A stretch of DNA of 64,000 nt from Hygrocybe punicea (lineage: Eukaryota > Basidiomycota > Agaricomycetes > Agaricales > Hygrophoraceae): positions 8,494,001-8,558,000 of the forward strand of contig OY744462.1 of assembly GCA_963556145.1 (NCBI GenBank). Direction: 5' to 3'. The notes under the pieces are model-generated. The model ran no database searches and had not been told where the DNA came from. It saw only the letters and a program-made list of their open reading frames with translations. This document shows, one piece after another, positions 10,715-21,988 of this stretch (position 1 is the stretch's first letter; each line of letters begins with the position of its first letter). The position numbers and the translations under genes were made by a program.

Positions 10715-12790
10715 ATGATGGACATGTTTTCTGACGACTATTCCAGTCAGTGCGACACCGGGGCATACGAGTCACTACTCTTTCCTGCACCAATCGTACA
10801 ATGCCCTCCGCTTCCAAACCTACCTACCCTGGGCCAGGAGAGGGAGCCATTTCTGCCTCGTTGCGTGGCTCCCGAGGCCATAGAATCTGCCTTCACTGAC
10901 TCGGCCGACTCGGACACGCTGGACTACCATATGCCATTTTTCGACAATGTAACTTACGCCCGGCTGGACACAGCGATGGATGGCGCACATTTTGGACTCA
11001 AAAATCCAGCCAGCACCGAGCAGATACCCAATGAATCTTCTTTCCCCACTAGTAAGATTTCACCATCCGTTACACGAAACATAAACAGCTCATCGCGATT
11101 TGCCCAGACGCCGGTTCGTTCAGGATTCCGATCTATGCACCAACCCCACAATATCCTCAGCCCACCACGGCAGCGTCATTCCTAGCCAGTACTGCGGGTC
11201 GGCTACGATGTGATGAAACATTCAGGCCTGCAAAGCCAATCTTTAATGGGCTGCCTTCCGTTGACAAAATGATGTTATACTTTCCCCAGCCCGTCGATTC
11301 CTCTGAACGCCAACTTGAACACGTAGACCAGGGGCCGATTCTGCACCAGCCCTTGCAGAGCAACTACCATGACCACCACATGTCAGTTGGGGGTGTTCCA
11401 GCCGCAACGCCCTCCTTCAAAGACGCGGTAGGTCTTATATTTGCGCCTTTTGATTCTAACATTTCATTTGTTGTTGCAGATGTTGACATTATGTGATGAC
11501 TACGGATTAACTTTCCAAAACACTTCCTTGGGATCATCTAACGATACTAATACGTCCGTCGAGCTCCTATGGGTACCAGACATGTCTTCAGACCATCCAC
11601 ACGTGGGCTTGGAAAAAAGTCTAGACTCAAACATCTTGCAATCGAAGGCGCCTTTTCCTGAAGCTTCTGGGCATTCCGAGTGGGTCCAAGTTTACTGTAC
11701 ACTGTATTGGATACTAAAACAGTCGCTATGGCCTCTAGTATAAGTGATGGTGGGTTGACATGGAAGTCGTTGGCAGATGGTGACAAGTCCAAATACATGG
11801 TTCTGCGAATCAGCGATGAGCTTGGTTATGCTCGGATTGTAAATTGCGTCTTTCCACGTCTCGACGACGAGGCCATGGACAACCAGCTAGAGTGTGGCAT
11901 CAAAGGATTCCGTGACAAATATCCGGACTGCCGCAGCCCAAGTGAAATTTCTTATTTGTTAATGCATCTACATCTGCTGACGTTGTTTGTTTTTCTTTCC
12001 TGGTAGACATTGTTAGTAACCAGGACACCAGATGTTTTCTCCGTAATCAAATGCCGAATCACCGTGCTAGAGACCTCCATGAACTTCAACAGTTTATTTA
12101 TCTACCAGAAAGGGTCCTACGAGGCGAGTCTCGTCCTTCCCCACGCCCAACGTACGGTTTTCACAGACGTCCAAAATCATGTAAGAAGAGAGACGATAAT
12201 CGACAGCTTGCGGCAGGACTCTTAGGAAAGATGTCTTACTTGTTCTTGAACGCAGTGGAAGATGTGACGACAACACTGTTTCATTTGAATGGTCACTGCT
12301 GATTAAAATTTTAGGGCGTCATCAAACCGTATAAGGGTCAGGTCTATGAAGCCGCTCTCAAATATTTCGTCCGTACGGGCCGTTCAAAACATCTGTGGTC
12401 TGATGGGAAGACAATCTCGCGTGCTGTGCGAAAATATATAGCAGTTTTGGTGTTGTACCCATCTTTTGAAATAATTGGCTGAATTTTGATTTTGGCCAGC
12501 TCCTGCATGCCATTCGAAGGGAAGCCCACGGTGGAGAGGACAAGTCGGTCCACCTCAAGTTTTGTAACTATCAGGAGGACATGCAGCAGCTCGACGAAGG
12601 GCTTGCCGCCGCAGAACGTGACGAAGCGTTTGTCAGTTATAGTCAACGTTTATATAATGAGGCCATTGCCGACGCCTTGGTGTGGGTTACGACATTCTCA
12701 TATGTTCATACTGGAATGCTGAAGACTGCTTCCTGATTGCAGAGCTGGTCCCCTCGAGCTGCTTCCTGTGGCAGTTCTAGAGACGAGTAA
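10715..12790 (+). CDS. Uncharacterised multi-exon protein of Agaricomycete type
   Basis: The true ATG is at 10715 (MMDMFSDDYSSQC). The first exon is disordered and acidic. A splice from about 11051 to 11112 (phase 1) joins it to a Pro/Gln-rich exon (QYPQPTTAASFL) that runs to 11427. An intron with gtaggtctta...gttgcag follows. The second half holds a structured part (ISDELGYARIVNCVFPRLDDEAMDNQLE, about 11805-11900). After it come KGQVYEAALKYFVRTGRSKHLW (about 12335-12400) and a helix AERDEAFVSYSQRLYNEAIADAL (about 12610-12680). The last intron ends before SWSPRAASC, with stop TAA at 12788-12790. The frame changes at 11600-11690 and 12010-12300 could not be assigned to unique splice sites, so part of the gene may be damaged. 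Function unknown. Confidence 0.5.
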
Positions 12791-13232
12791 TCCGTTCTGG
12801 ACCGGTGATGACAAGGCTGCACAGATGGCAGGCAAAAGGCGCCGTAGCAAGTCATGGTCCTGGCACTATTCGCCATATTCTTTGAAGTCTCGTGGATAAT
12901 TACTGCGTGTGTTCGTCGCATTGTACCTCAGAACACCACTTATATACTTATTGTGGTGTCTCATACTTTCATTATCTGCGCGATTTGAGTTTCCCGCGAA
13001 AAATAGATATCCCGCGCAAAATGCTTCCCCTACGATTTCTTGTCTTGTCTCCGAACAAATGCTGGCTATGTAGGGTATAGACTCAATTCATTCACGTCAA
13101 TCAAGTCTATAGGCATATGAGACAAATGAGACAAATGAGATTATCCTATACGGCGGATTGAAATGAGGCGAGGCTGGTATTTTACATGAGCAAGGTGAAA
13201 GTGGAACAAGTTGATAGTAAGAGTTGGGAATA
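12791..13232. other. Intergenic spacer
   Basis: It lies between two converging genes. A short tandem gagacaaatgagacaaatgaga is present at 13119-13140. No coding frame can be supported. Confidence 0.5.
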
Positions 13233-14147
13233 CTAGATCGGCACAAAACATCCAATTGCAACGCGCACCTCCTCGCGCAAATTCTGTACAGATGTATTTC
13301 CAACTCGTTTATCTGGATAATAAAATCTGAAGTATTTCCTTGCATCGAGTTGTTCAAGAGCTTTAATCTGACCGAGAGTTCGGATTGGAATAAGTCCCTC
13401 CTGAGCAATGAAAAAATTGGAGTATGAATGGTATGATGACGGTGATAGCTTACTTCCGCAAGGGACTTTCCACCTGGAGACAGTACTTCATCATAAGGTA
13501 TCGTCCCACCATCGAGAAGGTGGCGATTCGAAGCCTGCCAAGTACATTATGGGTTGGGTTATGAGAACCTACCGAAAACACCTACCTTTGCTGCTTGTAT
13601 TTTAACAAGTAGCATGTCGTTCTTGATGCCTGTTATATCTGCTTTCATGTCTCGAACATCTCCCTTGATCGATCGAATATCTGCCTTGATTCCGATTATA
13701 TCATCCTTGAGTTCTTGCACGTCAATCTTAATCTTTTGGATATCGGCTATACCCTTCTTGATCTCCCGGATATCTGCTATGATTGGCCCCAAGAGTTTCC
13801 GCATCCACGCGGGCACATCTATATGGTAAAAGGTTAGGTAGTATTCAGGACTCACAGACGGGGTAGTGAACCTTTATCCAAACCTCCATGGTGGTGAATA
13901 ACTTGCGCTTCATAGAGGTAAGCCTCAGCTAGTTCACTCTCGGTAGTCCGATTCTTTAAATCTAATGGTAGTAAGCTCCCGAAGTTTCCAATTGTTAATG
14001 TGGAAGCAAACCTCGTGAATGTTCAACAGCTTTGCGGTATTGAACAGCATTGTATACATCACGGTGAACATCCCCAGAGACAACAGGTGGAGGTATGTTG
14101 ACATCAACATTAGACAAGGGTTGTGGTAGTACAAATGGGTTATCCAT
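13233..14147 (-). CDS. Heptad coiled-coil protein, five exons, 235 residues
   Basis: The exons on the minus strand are 14147-14012, 13961-13872, 13818-13586, 13534-13454 and 13400-13233. They total 708 nt, an exact multiple of three, with about 50-nt introns and canonical ends. The protein starts MDNPFVLPQPLS. A helical block follows (RTTESELAEAYLYEAQVIHHH), then VPAWMRKLLGPIIADI. A long parallel-type coiled coil has an exact seven-residue period: IKADIRS, IKGDVRD, MKADITG, IKNDM. The end has LLDGGTIPYDE, then IRTLGQIKALEQLDARKYFRFYYP and a short tail. I recall this design as a repeated Agaricomycete family (coiled coil followed by a loop and an alpha-helical end), but no function is known to me. 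The gene looks intact. Confidence 0.72.
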
Positions 14148-14815
14148 TGAGACCGAGTTCAAAGGTCGTGTTCAAGGTTCACACGGTTGCGCTGCGCAAG
14201 TTCAGAAAAAAAGCGAGCTAACTTTAGTACTATTCATCACACGGATTTCACCGTAGTGTTTGGCCGTGTTATAGCAAATAGGTCAACCTCTACCTCGGCA
14301 TATATGGCTTTGCGTTGTACTAGAATTTTTGTTGTAGGCTTGTAACAGAATCACTACATAGTTGAGGATTGGCAAAGGAACATCGTAATTTTAGCACCTA
14401 GATATAATGCTGTATAGCGTACCAAGTTGGCAGTACATTTCTAGACAGAGCAAGACTTTGTGGCCCCTGCTAGTTGACAAACTTCATAGTGGCTGGTCAA
14501 CTTCAGTAGCATATATATGGGTAATGATTAATGATTAATGATATGCAGTGAAATGTCCGACATATGTAAAATATATCTTTGCCTTTGTGAGGTCACATCC
14601 AAATTACAGGGTTAGTCGTGACGACGTTCACGGACATTCGGTTGGCGAGACAAATGACCTCGTCGAGGTCTAGTAACGTCGGGTCTGTCGTGTACAGAAT
14701 CTATCAGATATTATGTCTTAGACAGGGGAGAAACATTTACCTGACATAGCTGTAATTCCCGCACTTTATTTGCACCACGGTCGTGCTTACACATTCACTA
14801 CTCCAAACAATTCTG
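14148..14815. other. Intergenic spacer
   Basis: This is the presumed divergent promoter region between the genes starting at 14147 (-) and 14816 (+). It contains a short direct repeat, aatgattaatgattaatgata, at 14522-14543. No coding frame or structured element was recognised. Confidence 0.45.
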
Positions 14816-15319
14816 ATGTTCCACCACCCTACCTCATCCATCGACTTGCCGCCGCCGCCGCCATCCACCGCGGATAATCATACCCAAGCCATGCCAGTGA
14901 CCAATGGCAATAACGGCCAATCGTGTCCCCTCGCAGTCACCCTCCGATCGCCAAGGCCTCTATCTGCCCCGACCCAACATCTAGGCATCCACGAAAACGA
15001 GGACGGCCGATTGTCGCCACTCACATTCAGTCTTCGATCGTTGGACTCGCCGGCCATCCCACCCACCTCGGCGCTATTTCTGAGCGTCGAAAACGACAGC
15101 CATTTGTCTCCGCTTACCTTGGCCCTCGACTCGTTGGACTCTCCAGCATTTTTATTGGCCCCAGCACAACTGTCGAGCATCGAAAATGAGGACGACGAAT
15201 TGTCGCCCCTCCCTCTCCTCCGCCTCCGATCGTTCGACACCCAAGGCGGTAGTGAAGAGGAAATGTTGTTGGTTACTGTGCAGAACAAAATTCGCAACGG
15301 TGGTGGAGAATCGTTGTGA
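14816..15319 (+). CDS. Repeat-peptide protein (167 residues) with about four degenerate repeats
   Basis: The open frame from ATG 14816 (MFHHPTSS) to TGA 15317-15319 has no intron. After a Pro-rich start, a unit of about 36-38 residues recurs: CPLAVTLRSPRPLSAP, LSPLTFSLRSLDSPAIPP, LSPLTLALDSLDSPAFLL and LSPLPLLRLRSFDTQ, each preceded by an acidic ENED- or END-like linker. The repeat is conserved at the peptide level while the DNA varies, which supports real coding. The protein looks disordered with short amphipathic patches. I do not recognise it. It might be the first exon of a longer gene. Confidence 0.5.
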   Translation: MFHHPTSSIDLPPPPPSTADNHTQAMPVTNGNNGQSCPLAVTLRSPRPLSAPTQHLGIHENEDGRLSPLTFSLRSLDSPAIPPTSALFLSVENDSHLSPLTLALDSLDSPAFLLAPAQLSSIENEDDELSPLPLLRLRSFDTQGGSEEEMLLVTVQNKIRNGGGESL

Positions 15320-15342
15320 GCGATTGAATATCGCGTGTATCT

Positions 15343-15507
15343 GTGAGTTTTCTCCCCTCTTGCTCGCCATGTTTTTCTCATGCTGGAGCCGTTGGGGTTG
15401 ACAGTCTTGCGGCCGATGTCCTCATGTCCGTGAGTTTTCTCCCCTCTTGCTCGCCATGTTTTTCTCATGCTGGAGCTGTTGGGGTTGACAGTTTTGCGGC
15501 CGATGTC
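15343..15507 (+). repeat. Two-copy tandem duplication with 87-bp period
   Basis: The segment starting gtgagttttctcccctcttg and ending ggccgatgtc occurs at 15343-15420 and again at 15430-15507. Only two single-base differences were seen (gccgtt/gctgtt and agtctt/agttttg). Each copy begins with gtgag, so it could supply an alternative splice donor for the gene just upstream. The near identity implies a recent duplication. Confidence 0.85.
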
Positions 15508-15949
15508 TATACGGGCGATGAAATGGTGATGATGGGAGTGGTGGTTAGAGGAGAATGATGAACGAGAAAAATTGTATACCCCCGTTTGTGAAATGTTGAA
15601 TCAATGCTCTTGAAGGTTCTGCTCATGCGTAGATTCGCTCCGACTCGGAGTCCGACGCACGTGTGAAAAAAAAAAATAGGACCCTGGCGTTTGTATAAAT
15701 GATTTGGCATTTTCATGAAATTTTTTGAATCAACGTAATACAGTCTTCAACGGGTCAATGAGACACTTAGTCTAAATTTTTCACAGCATGTAGAATTTCC
15801 CCTCAGACTTTGATGAATCATGATCAAGCAATGTTAAGTCATATTTCAGAGGTCTTACAATTGTCCTCCAATCTGGACTCGGACATTCATTGGTCATTGT
15901 GTTTGTAACAATCATAAAGTATCCGCACAATCATCTTCAAAAGCATCAT
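15508..15949. other. Spacer holding the original 3' end of Plavaka B
   Basis: It holds a poly-A run (15665-15676) and no supported gene. Bases 15912-15949 read on the minus strand as an acidic peptide (DDAFEDDCADTL, then TGA at 15912-15914). That peptide joins Plavaka B in frame once the fold-back insertion at 15958-16375 is ignored. Confidence 0.6.
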
Positions 15950-15957
15950 CTTCAGGG

Positions 15958-16375
15958 TAGTGTTGCTGAAGTTCAGTTCAGTTCAGAAACAGGTTTGGAG
16001 CATATTTGTGAAATATCTCAAGAAGATTAATTTGCATTTGCCCAGATTTTTTTTGATGGCTTCTGTATCACTTTAAATTCTCTTGTATGAGTTGTGCCTG
16101 AAGGGAATGTAAAAATTGAAATTTATAAAAATGCAAAAGGGGGTGTAAGTCCGAGGTTTTTTGATTTTTTGAAAAACCTCGGACTTACACCCCCTTTTGC
16201 ATTTGTATAAAATTTAATTTTTACATTCCCTTCAGGCACAACTCACACAAGAGAATTTAAAGTGTTAAAGAAGCCACCAAAAAAATTCCAGGCAAATGCA
16301 AATTAATCTCCTTGAGATATTTCACAAATATGCTCCAAACCTGTTTCTGAACTGAACTGAACTTCAGCAACACTA
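15958..16375. mobile_element. 418-bp fold-back MITE with 8-bp target duplication (hAT-type ends)
   Basis: There are two 204-bp arms, 15958-16161 and 16172-16375. They are inverted copies with only about ten mismatches and a 10-nt loop (16162-16171). The ends read TAGTGTTGCTGAAG...CTTCAGCAACACTA. The octamer cttcaggg lies directly outside both ends (15950-15957 and 16376-16383), a perfect 8-bp target-site duplication. Eight-bp duplications and TAGNG-type ends are known for hAT elements; Zisupton/KDZ elements also make 8-bp duplications, so the class is not certain. It encodes nothing of its own. Its right arm supplies a foreign C-terminal tail to the Plavaka B transposase. Confidence 0.88.
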
Positions 16376-19300
16376 CTTCAGGGCCAAGGTCGAGGTCATC
16401 CTCATCCTCGTCACTTCCGCCACCATCAGACTGAGACTGCAAGAAATCATCTTCATCACTTTCGCTATCACCAATCTTGCCAACATCGTCGTCATCATCT
16501 CCAATGCCTTCCTGCCCGACTTCATCACCATCACCGTTTTCCTCTCTTTCCCCCAGCTCTGACTTGCCTTCCTCTGGATCATCAACATTCATGTCGCGTG
16601 TGTCGTGATGATGAGTGCGATGGCCAACACCACCTCCTAGATAGCGCATGAACATATCCCGATCAACAAAACTGGCAAAGTGTGAGCATTGGTAGGTGAA
16701 GACTAATTCGTAGACATACATGTTAACATAGTAATTGGTCCAGTCATCTACCTCATCCAGTGGGCGACCTGCGGTGCTCGTAGTTCTTAGTAATTCAGAA
16801 GTACGGCCATTTGCGAAAGCAGGCAATAAATGACACCCGCGAATCACCAGTGATGGGTCTAGGAATCCAAAGGCATCAGAATCGGATTCGGGCAAATACC
16901 CAATCTTAGGCAAGCGTGCCACTTTGAAGCCCGCGGCATAGTCTGGCTCAATGCCAAACCAACGGACCCATAAAAACTTTAAGTGTTGCAGAGAACGGTT
17001 TGTAGCTCGAGGACCAGTGTGGAGTACGCGAGCATGAAAAACACTGAGAACGCGAGCATACCAATATGGGTGAGTGGCTGAGTCCTCTTCCCGAGAAAGT
17101 ACCATAACATCACAGTGAGTACGGGGGTTCATGGAGTCTTGGTCCCTACGAATGTCGTATGTCATATAGTTGACACGCAGTACTTTCGATGCAAAAATCC
17201 GATTCTTGGCTATCCGGATGGTCTTTCGATCATCGTCTGTAAAATCAGGTTCATCGTCATCCTGATCCAAGTTAAGTAGTCGAGAGAGGAGATGATTCTT
17301 GAGTTTTGGAAGGAAGTCCTGAAAATACGATAATAAATATAGGGAAGCATAATACTGTACCTTTGTTGCCAGATCATGAGGAAACTTGTGAATGAAAGGA
17401 AAGATATCCTGGGGGAAGTTCTTAGAGTCAGATATGTGGTGATGCATATCTGTCGATGTGAGTGGAAGATCATCTTTATCACACAGGCTAACGTGGTGGA
17501 GATGTAGTTTGCCTTTCTTGATCGCCACTCTTGCCGCCTGCACATCGCAAGCGAGTCTGGCGCCTTTCATGCTTTGCAATTTGTTTGATAGCCTGGTTTT
17601 TGTTCGTGCGCCCATATAAGCGTTTGACAAGCCTATGAGCCAGCTCACCCTGTCATTGGAGACCATAAGCCTTTAAGGGTGGTTGCATGTAGACATACAC
17701 GTATGATTTGAGTGGTGTACGAATCAGTTGTGCCAAACAAGCATATGGTTCTTACATAATCCCCAAGAGCATGGAATTTGTAAATAAAGAGATTGAAATA
17801 CTTCTTCATCGACGGTGTTCTTGATGTACTCGGCGTTTCCTCATCTGTCCTAGCATTTTTACGTTGCTTTCTGCGAGCCTGTGCTGCCTTTTCCCTCGGC
17901 AGTAGTTCAGTGTTGAAAGCCGCACATGTCACTTGGTGAAACTTCCGCAAATTGCGACCAACCATTGTTGTTGCATTTGCAAGTGACGTTAAGGTGGATT
18001 CCATATGAAGCCGTAGTTTTGCGAGAGCATGCCATTCCGCGAGCCGGAATAGTGTTGTCATGACGATCTCATTGTGTGGGTGAGGCAAGAGGCCCTCAAA
18101 AACCGGAATGGAACACTAGAAGGATGAGATGTGAGTTAATGGTTATACCAGCAAGCCTAGCTTTCTCACTTGTAAGAGATCCTCAAAATTGCGGGCCGCC
18201 AACTTCTTCATTGCTGAAGCATCATTAGAAAAGCAACGAATTGTATCATGGCCGAAACTGGGAATTTGCCTAAACCTGGTACCCACCATTAACAATATCC
18301 AAGACCATTGCTGATATTGAATTTACCTTGCATCTAGTTCCATCACCAACTGTTGGCCGGGGGATGCAGTGTAGAGAATGCAGATCAAATGAGTAAAAAC
18401 TGCCCTCCACACACCCAACTCAAATTCATGCATCAAATCAACAACAAGCATGGGGAAGAAATCAAAGCCGAAAACAGCAAGCTTATCTGCAAACGCATTC
18501 TGTATTCACCATTAACTACGAAACTTAAATAGAAAATGGGAGTAGTCTCTCAACTGCAGCGCCAGCAACAGGTTTTCCAAGCTTATATATGAAGTCGTGT
18601 GCACGTGTTATCTTATCATTGAGGTATGTGCGAGCCTTGGTGATCCTGGCACGGAGATCCCAGACATGTCCCATCTTGTCAAAGTCTGTTTTCAAAACCT
18701 CACATCGAGGGCATGGACAGACACCTTTGTCTCATACTGTAGCAAGTAGAACTCTGGGGTAGGGGAATAAGCAAAAATGCAAATTCATTTACCAACACCT
18801 ACTTTTCAGGATAATCGGCTGAATAAGTGAAGATGCGAGGATAAATTCGCCTCGTAATACCATCGGCACAACAAATCACAATGCCGTGTTGATATGCTTC
18901 CAGGAATTCATCATCAAGTAGCAGCCTCCAAACCTGGTGCATCAACTTGCGGCGACAATGTGTGAGGAGCGTTGGCTTTTGACTCCCTGGGATCTTGGTA
19001 AATAATGAAATAAAGTCCTGAATGTTATCGGGTAACTGTCTTAAAATGAGCTTCATGGGGGAACATGGAGCATATAATGGCCTACCGAAGGAATATAGGC
19101 GACATGGTGACATGCCCCAGAGTTTGGCCTTGCACGAATATATTTCGATAAATTGCCAAAATATAAGTACAGCGGCCAAACCTTTGCCGTACCAAAGCTT
19201 GTGAGGTGGGTGGAATCCGACCAGAACATCATCGCCGCAATGACCTTCTCCAACTTGCAACCTGGTTCATTTGGCTGCCTCTGGAGCTTCTCATTTTCAT

Positions 19301-20497
19301 TAAGCCAAAAATCAGATGTGTATAGCTCATCGAAAATACGCATGTTGTGATAGAACCGCTTAAATGGCATCAGATGAAATTGCAGGGCTTGCAAACCAGA
19401 AAACGTTGAGGTGATAACTGCCTTCAGAGACCGGAAATGTAGCCTGGGAACACTGAATAACTGGCCATTCCCATTAGCATCTTTCACACCTGTTGGAACA
19501 GTAATCTCGACTGGGACCTCATTCCAACCATCTGCCAAAAACGGTGTCCCCGCGATCTGTGTGTCAGGCTGATCAAGCTGCTTGTTTTCCTGCTGACTAC
19601 TGAATCCTGTCAGGTCCTCAGTCCGAAAGTCATCCGCAGTAATGACCTCATCGACCAGACGGTTCACCTCTCCTTGTGACTTTCGATCGCTTCCACTGTT
19701 CATCCAGTGCATTAGATGGAAGATCGTCATGTTAGCAAATGGCCATGGGGGTGGGCATTGTATGCCAGTATTCCTGTGACTTGGAACAGGGCGGTTAGCC
19801 AAATCCCCAGGAGGTATGTCAGCATCGGGATCATATGATGGGCGATACATGTATTCGCGTAGGAGTCCAAAGCTATTGACGGCCGTGCGCAATGAATCTC
19901 TAACATGGAGAATGACTCGTCGAATAACAGGTATGGGTTCTGGAGATGGGGGCAGAAGTGGGGCAGGTCCTTCAGGCTGCAAATCGTCATAACGCCAGGG
20001 AAGGCGGTACTTTCGTCTGGGATGGCCAGCTTGGGTTAGAAGATGTGGTGGGGACTTGGGCGGTGGGATAGGAAGTTGAGAGCCTGGATCTGAAGTTGAA
20101 GCACTGGGCATCATGTCTTCGTACATGGCAGAGTCTGTGCTATGCATAGTCTGAGTTGAAGATGAAACTATCTATTCTCCAATTCATTATTCAGACATGC
20201 ATATGCATATGATAGATGAACCAAAAAACACACGTCATGACCTTCAAAATCATAAATCCTACTACTCGCCTGAGCAGCCTCGAGAACTTCTATCCGAGTC
20301 CACATCTGCTGTTTCAACTTCCTCTGATTTTGATGCTCCTTGCGCTGTTCTAGAGCAACAACAAGACTTCGCTGATAGATTGAACATGAGTTCTGGTGGT
20401 TGCTGAGGCCCCTTTGGTTGGTGAAGGACTTATCGCAACCAAAACCACAGATAAAGGCCATTAAAAGGATAGAGATGATCCCGTAACGGAAACGCAT
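16257..20497 (-). CDS. Plavaka-type transposase, element B, with a MITE-derived C-terminus
   Basis: It has the same architecture as element A. The start ATG at 20497 leads to a C2H2-like finger (CGFGCDKSF, SNHQNSC). A Pro-rich linker and PSYDPDADIPP-type region follow. The catalytic-type block is MMFWSDSTHLTSFG (about 19200-19250), with VDLMHEFELGVWRA (about 18415-18455). Then come LAEWHALAKLRLHM (about 18010-18050), LWVRWFGIEPD (about 16940-16985) and DRDMFMRYLGGGVGH (about 16620-16665), and a long acidic tail. The normal end is interrupted after DLDLGPE by the 418-bp fold-back element. The present frame runs about 40 residues into it and stops at 16257-16259; the ancestral stop lies at 15912-15914. 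About ten short introns separate the exons, and no other break was seen. Confidence 0.8.
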
Positions 20498-20921
20498 GAC
20501 GACAATATACGGTAGCTCAGTGAGTGTGTGTCATAGGCAGGTCAGTTCAACTTGAACTTGAATGCGCTATCGGCGGGAGTCCGAGTTGCACTGGGCCCGA
20601 GCAGTCACGGAGACCTCAGCATGCATCGGAACCCAGGACGGTCACCACCAGATTATATTTAAGTAGAACACTTGTAATAAATTCCTATTATACTACAACA
20701 ATATATCTGTGCTTCAGAGTCCTGGTACCACAGTATGAAAGCTGACACTGGCAGTGCAGGTTTCCCAATTTTGTTGGAGGTGTCGTGCAATACTTGAACA
20801 TGTACGCTATACCTCAGAAACTCCTTTCCAATCCGAGCCAGAAAGAGAGAACAAGACATTGACGAGGTCGATATTTTGGGTTACAAATACAACGAGATCC
20901 ACGACATCACAAAAATATAAC
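20498..20921. other. Intergenic spacer
   Basis: It contains no supported gene. It ends in aatataac (20914-20921), the left target duplication of the following hAT-type element. Confidence 0.5.
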
Positions 20922-21979
20922 TAGGGTGTAGCACGGGTGACCCGCGGGTTGCCAGGCCGGACACCGTACCCGTACCCGCAGACACCGTACCCGTGACGGG
21001 TGCGGGTCTGCATTACCCGCGGTCGGACGCGGGTGTGGTGGTTGCCCGTGTGGCCATGCGGGTAGTGTTGACGACAGCGGCAGCGAGCTCCTCAAGCCCA
21101 CAAATGAAACGTACACGTCAATTGACGCGATGGTTCGCATTTGTGGGGCTGGGCTGGGCTGGTTCCGTCGTCTTGTCCCACTGCCACCCTCCCCGCTCCA
21201 CCACCGTCGTCACCGCCTTGCTGCTGCCAGTTGGCAGTGGAAGTCGTCGCCGTCGTCGTCGTTTCACAGGCCAGATACCTCGCGAACAACGTCTGCGCAT
21301 CAGTTGATGCGCCAGCCCGTTTTCGCGAGGTGATTAGTTTGAGGTCTGTGGGGGCACTCGAGGTCTTCGTTTGTCTTCGCGAGGTCTTCATTTGTCTTCG
21401 CGAGGTCTTCATTTGTCTTTGCACGGTCTTTGTTCGTAGTTTGGTGCTGGCGACTTCATTAACGATGTTGACGCGTCAGTTGACGCGTCACCGTGCTTTC
21501 GCGAAGTCTTCATGCGTGTTTTCATGCTGGGGACCTCGCGAACACGCGTTGACGCATTGACTGACGCGTCAACGTCGTTTGCGAGGTGTGGACTCGAAGG
21601 CAGGGGGTTAGCCGATGTCGGTGGTGAAAGAATCGGGGCACGTACCTGTGCTGGTAAGTGGATGCACCACCCTCCCAGCCGTTTCCCTTCATCGCCGTGT
21701 TGTTGTTGTTGTTGTTGTTGGTTGGTGGTGGTGGTGGTGGTGGTGGCGGCGGTTTGGGTATAACTTAGTTATTAGATATGTTAGATAAATGAATTAAAAG
21801 TAAAAAAAAACTTACCTGTGGGGCCCATTGGGGCCCTCTGTGCTAACCCGTGGATACCCGTCTACCGCGGGTAAGGGTGTGCGGTAGTGCACGGGTTGCC
21901 AAATTGGGACACCGTACCCGTACCCGAGAAACCCGTGGCCCAAAAACCGCGGGTTTACCCGAACCCGTGCTATACCCTA
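20922..21979. mobile_element. Non-autonomous hAT-type DNA transposon, 1,058 bp
   Basis: The left end reads TAGGGTGTAGCACGGGT. The right end in reverse complement reads TAGGGTATAGCACGGGT, so 16 of the first 17 bases match. The octamer aatataac flanks it perfectly on both sides (20914-20921 and 21980-21987). Subterminal regions on both sides are packed with acccgtacccg and ccgcgggt motifs, typical transposase-binding arrays. The interior has a 21-bp tandem (gaggtcttcatttgtcttcgc) at about 21358-21425, two microsatellites (tgttgttg at 21701-21721, ggtggtgg at 21722-21752), and no transposase. Open frames inside follow the GC-rich repeats and are not genes. Confidence 0.9.
21360..21430 (+). repeat. 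21-bp tandem repeat inside the hAT-type element
   Basis: It is about three copies of gaggtcttcatttgtcttcgc, with degenerate variants further on (gcgaagtcttcatgcgtg near 21500). Interspersed gttgacgcgtcagttgacgcgtca motifs suggest expansion of binding-site-like units. Confidence 0.75.
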
Positions 21980-21988
21980 AATATAACA

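Larger units (their letters stand above)
15912..20497 (-). mobile_element. Plavaka DNA transposon B with nested MITE
   Basis: The limits are those of the coding region, including the displaced 3' tail at 15912-15949. Terminal inverted repeats were not found. The nesting gives relative timing: Plavaka B was in place before the fold-back element entered its last exon. Confidence 0.65.

Noticed and set aside
14878..15468. 196-residue minus-strand frame opposite the repeat-peptide gene
   Set aside because: It is the antisense of the repeat protein and of the 87-bp duplication, which explains its repeated RKTWRARGEKTH.
21092..21763. Coding frames inside the hAT-type element
   Set aside because: They follow GC-rich and trinucleotide repeats, overlap on both strands and lack transposase motifs.
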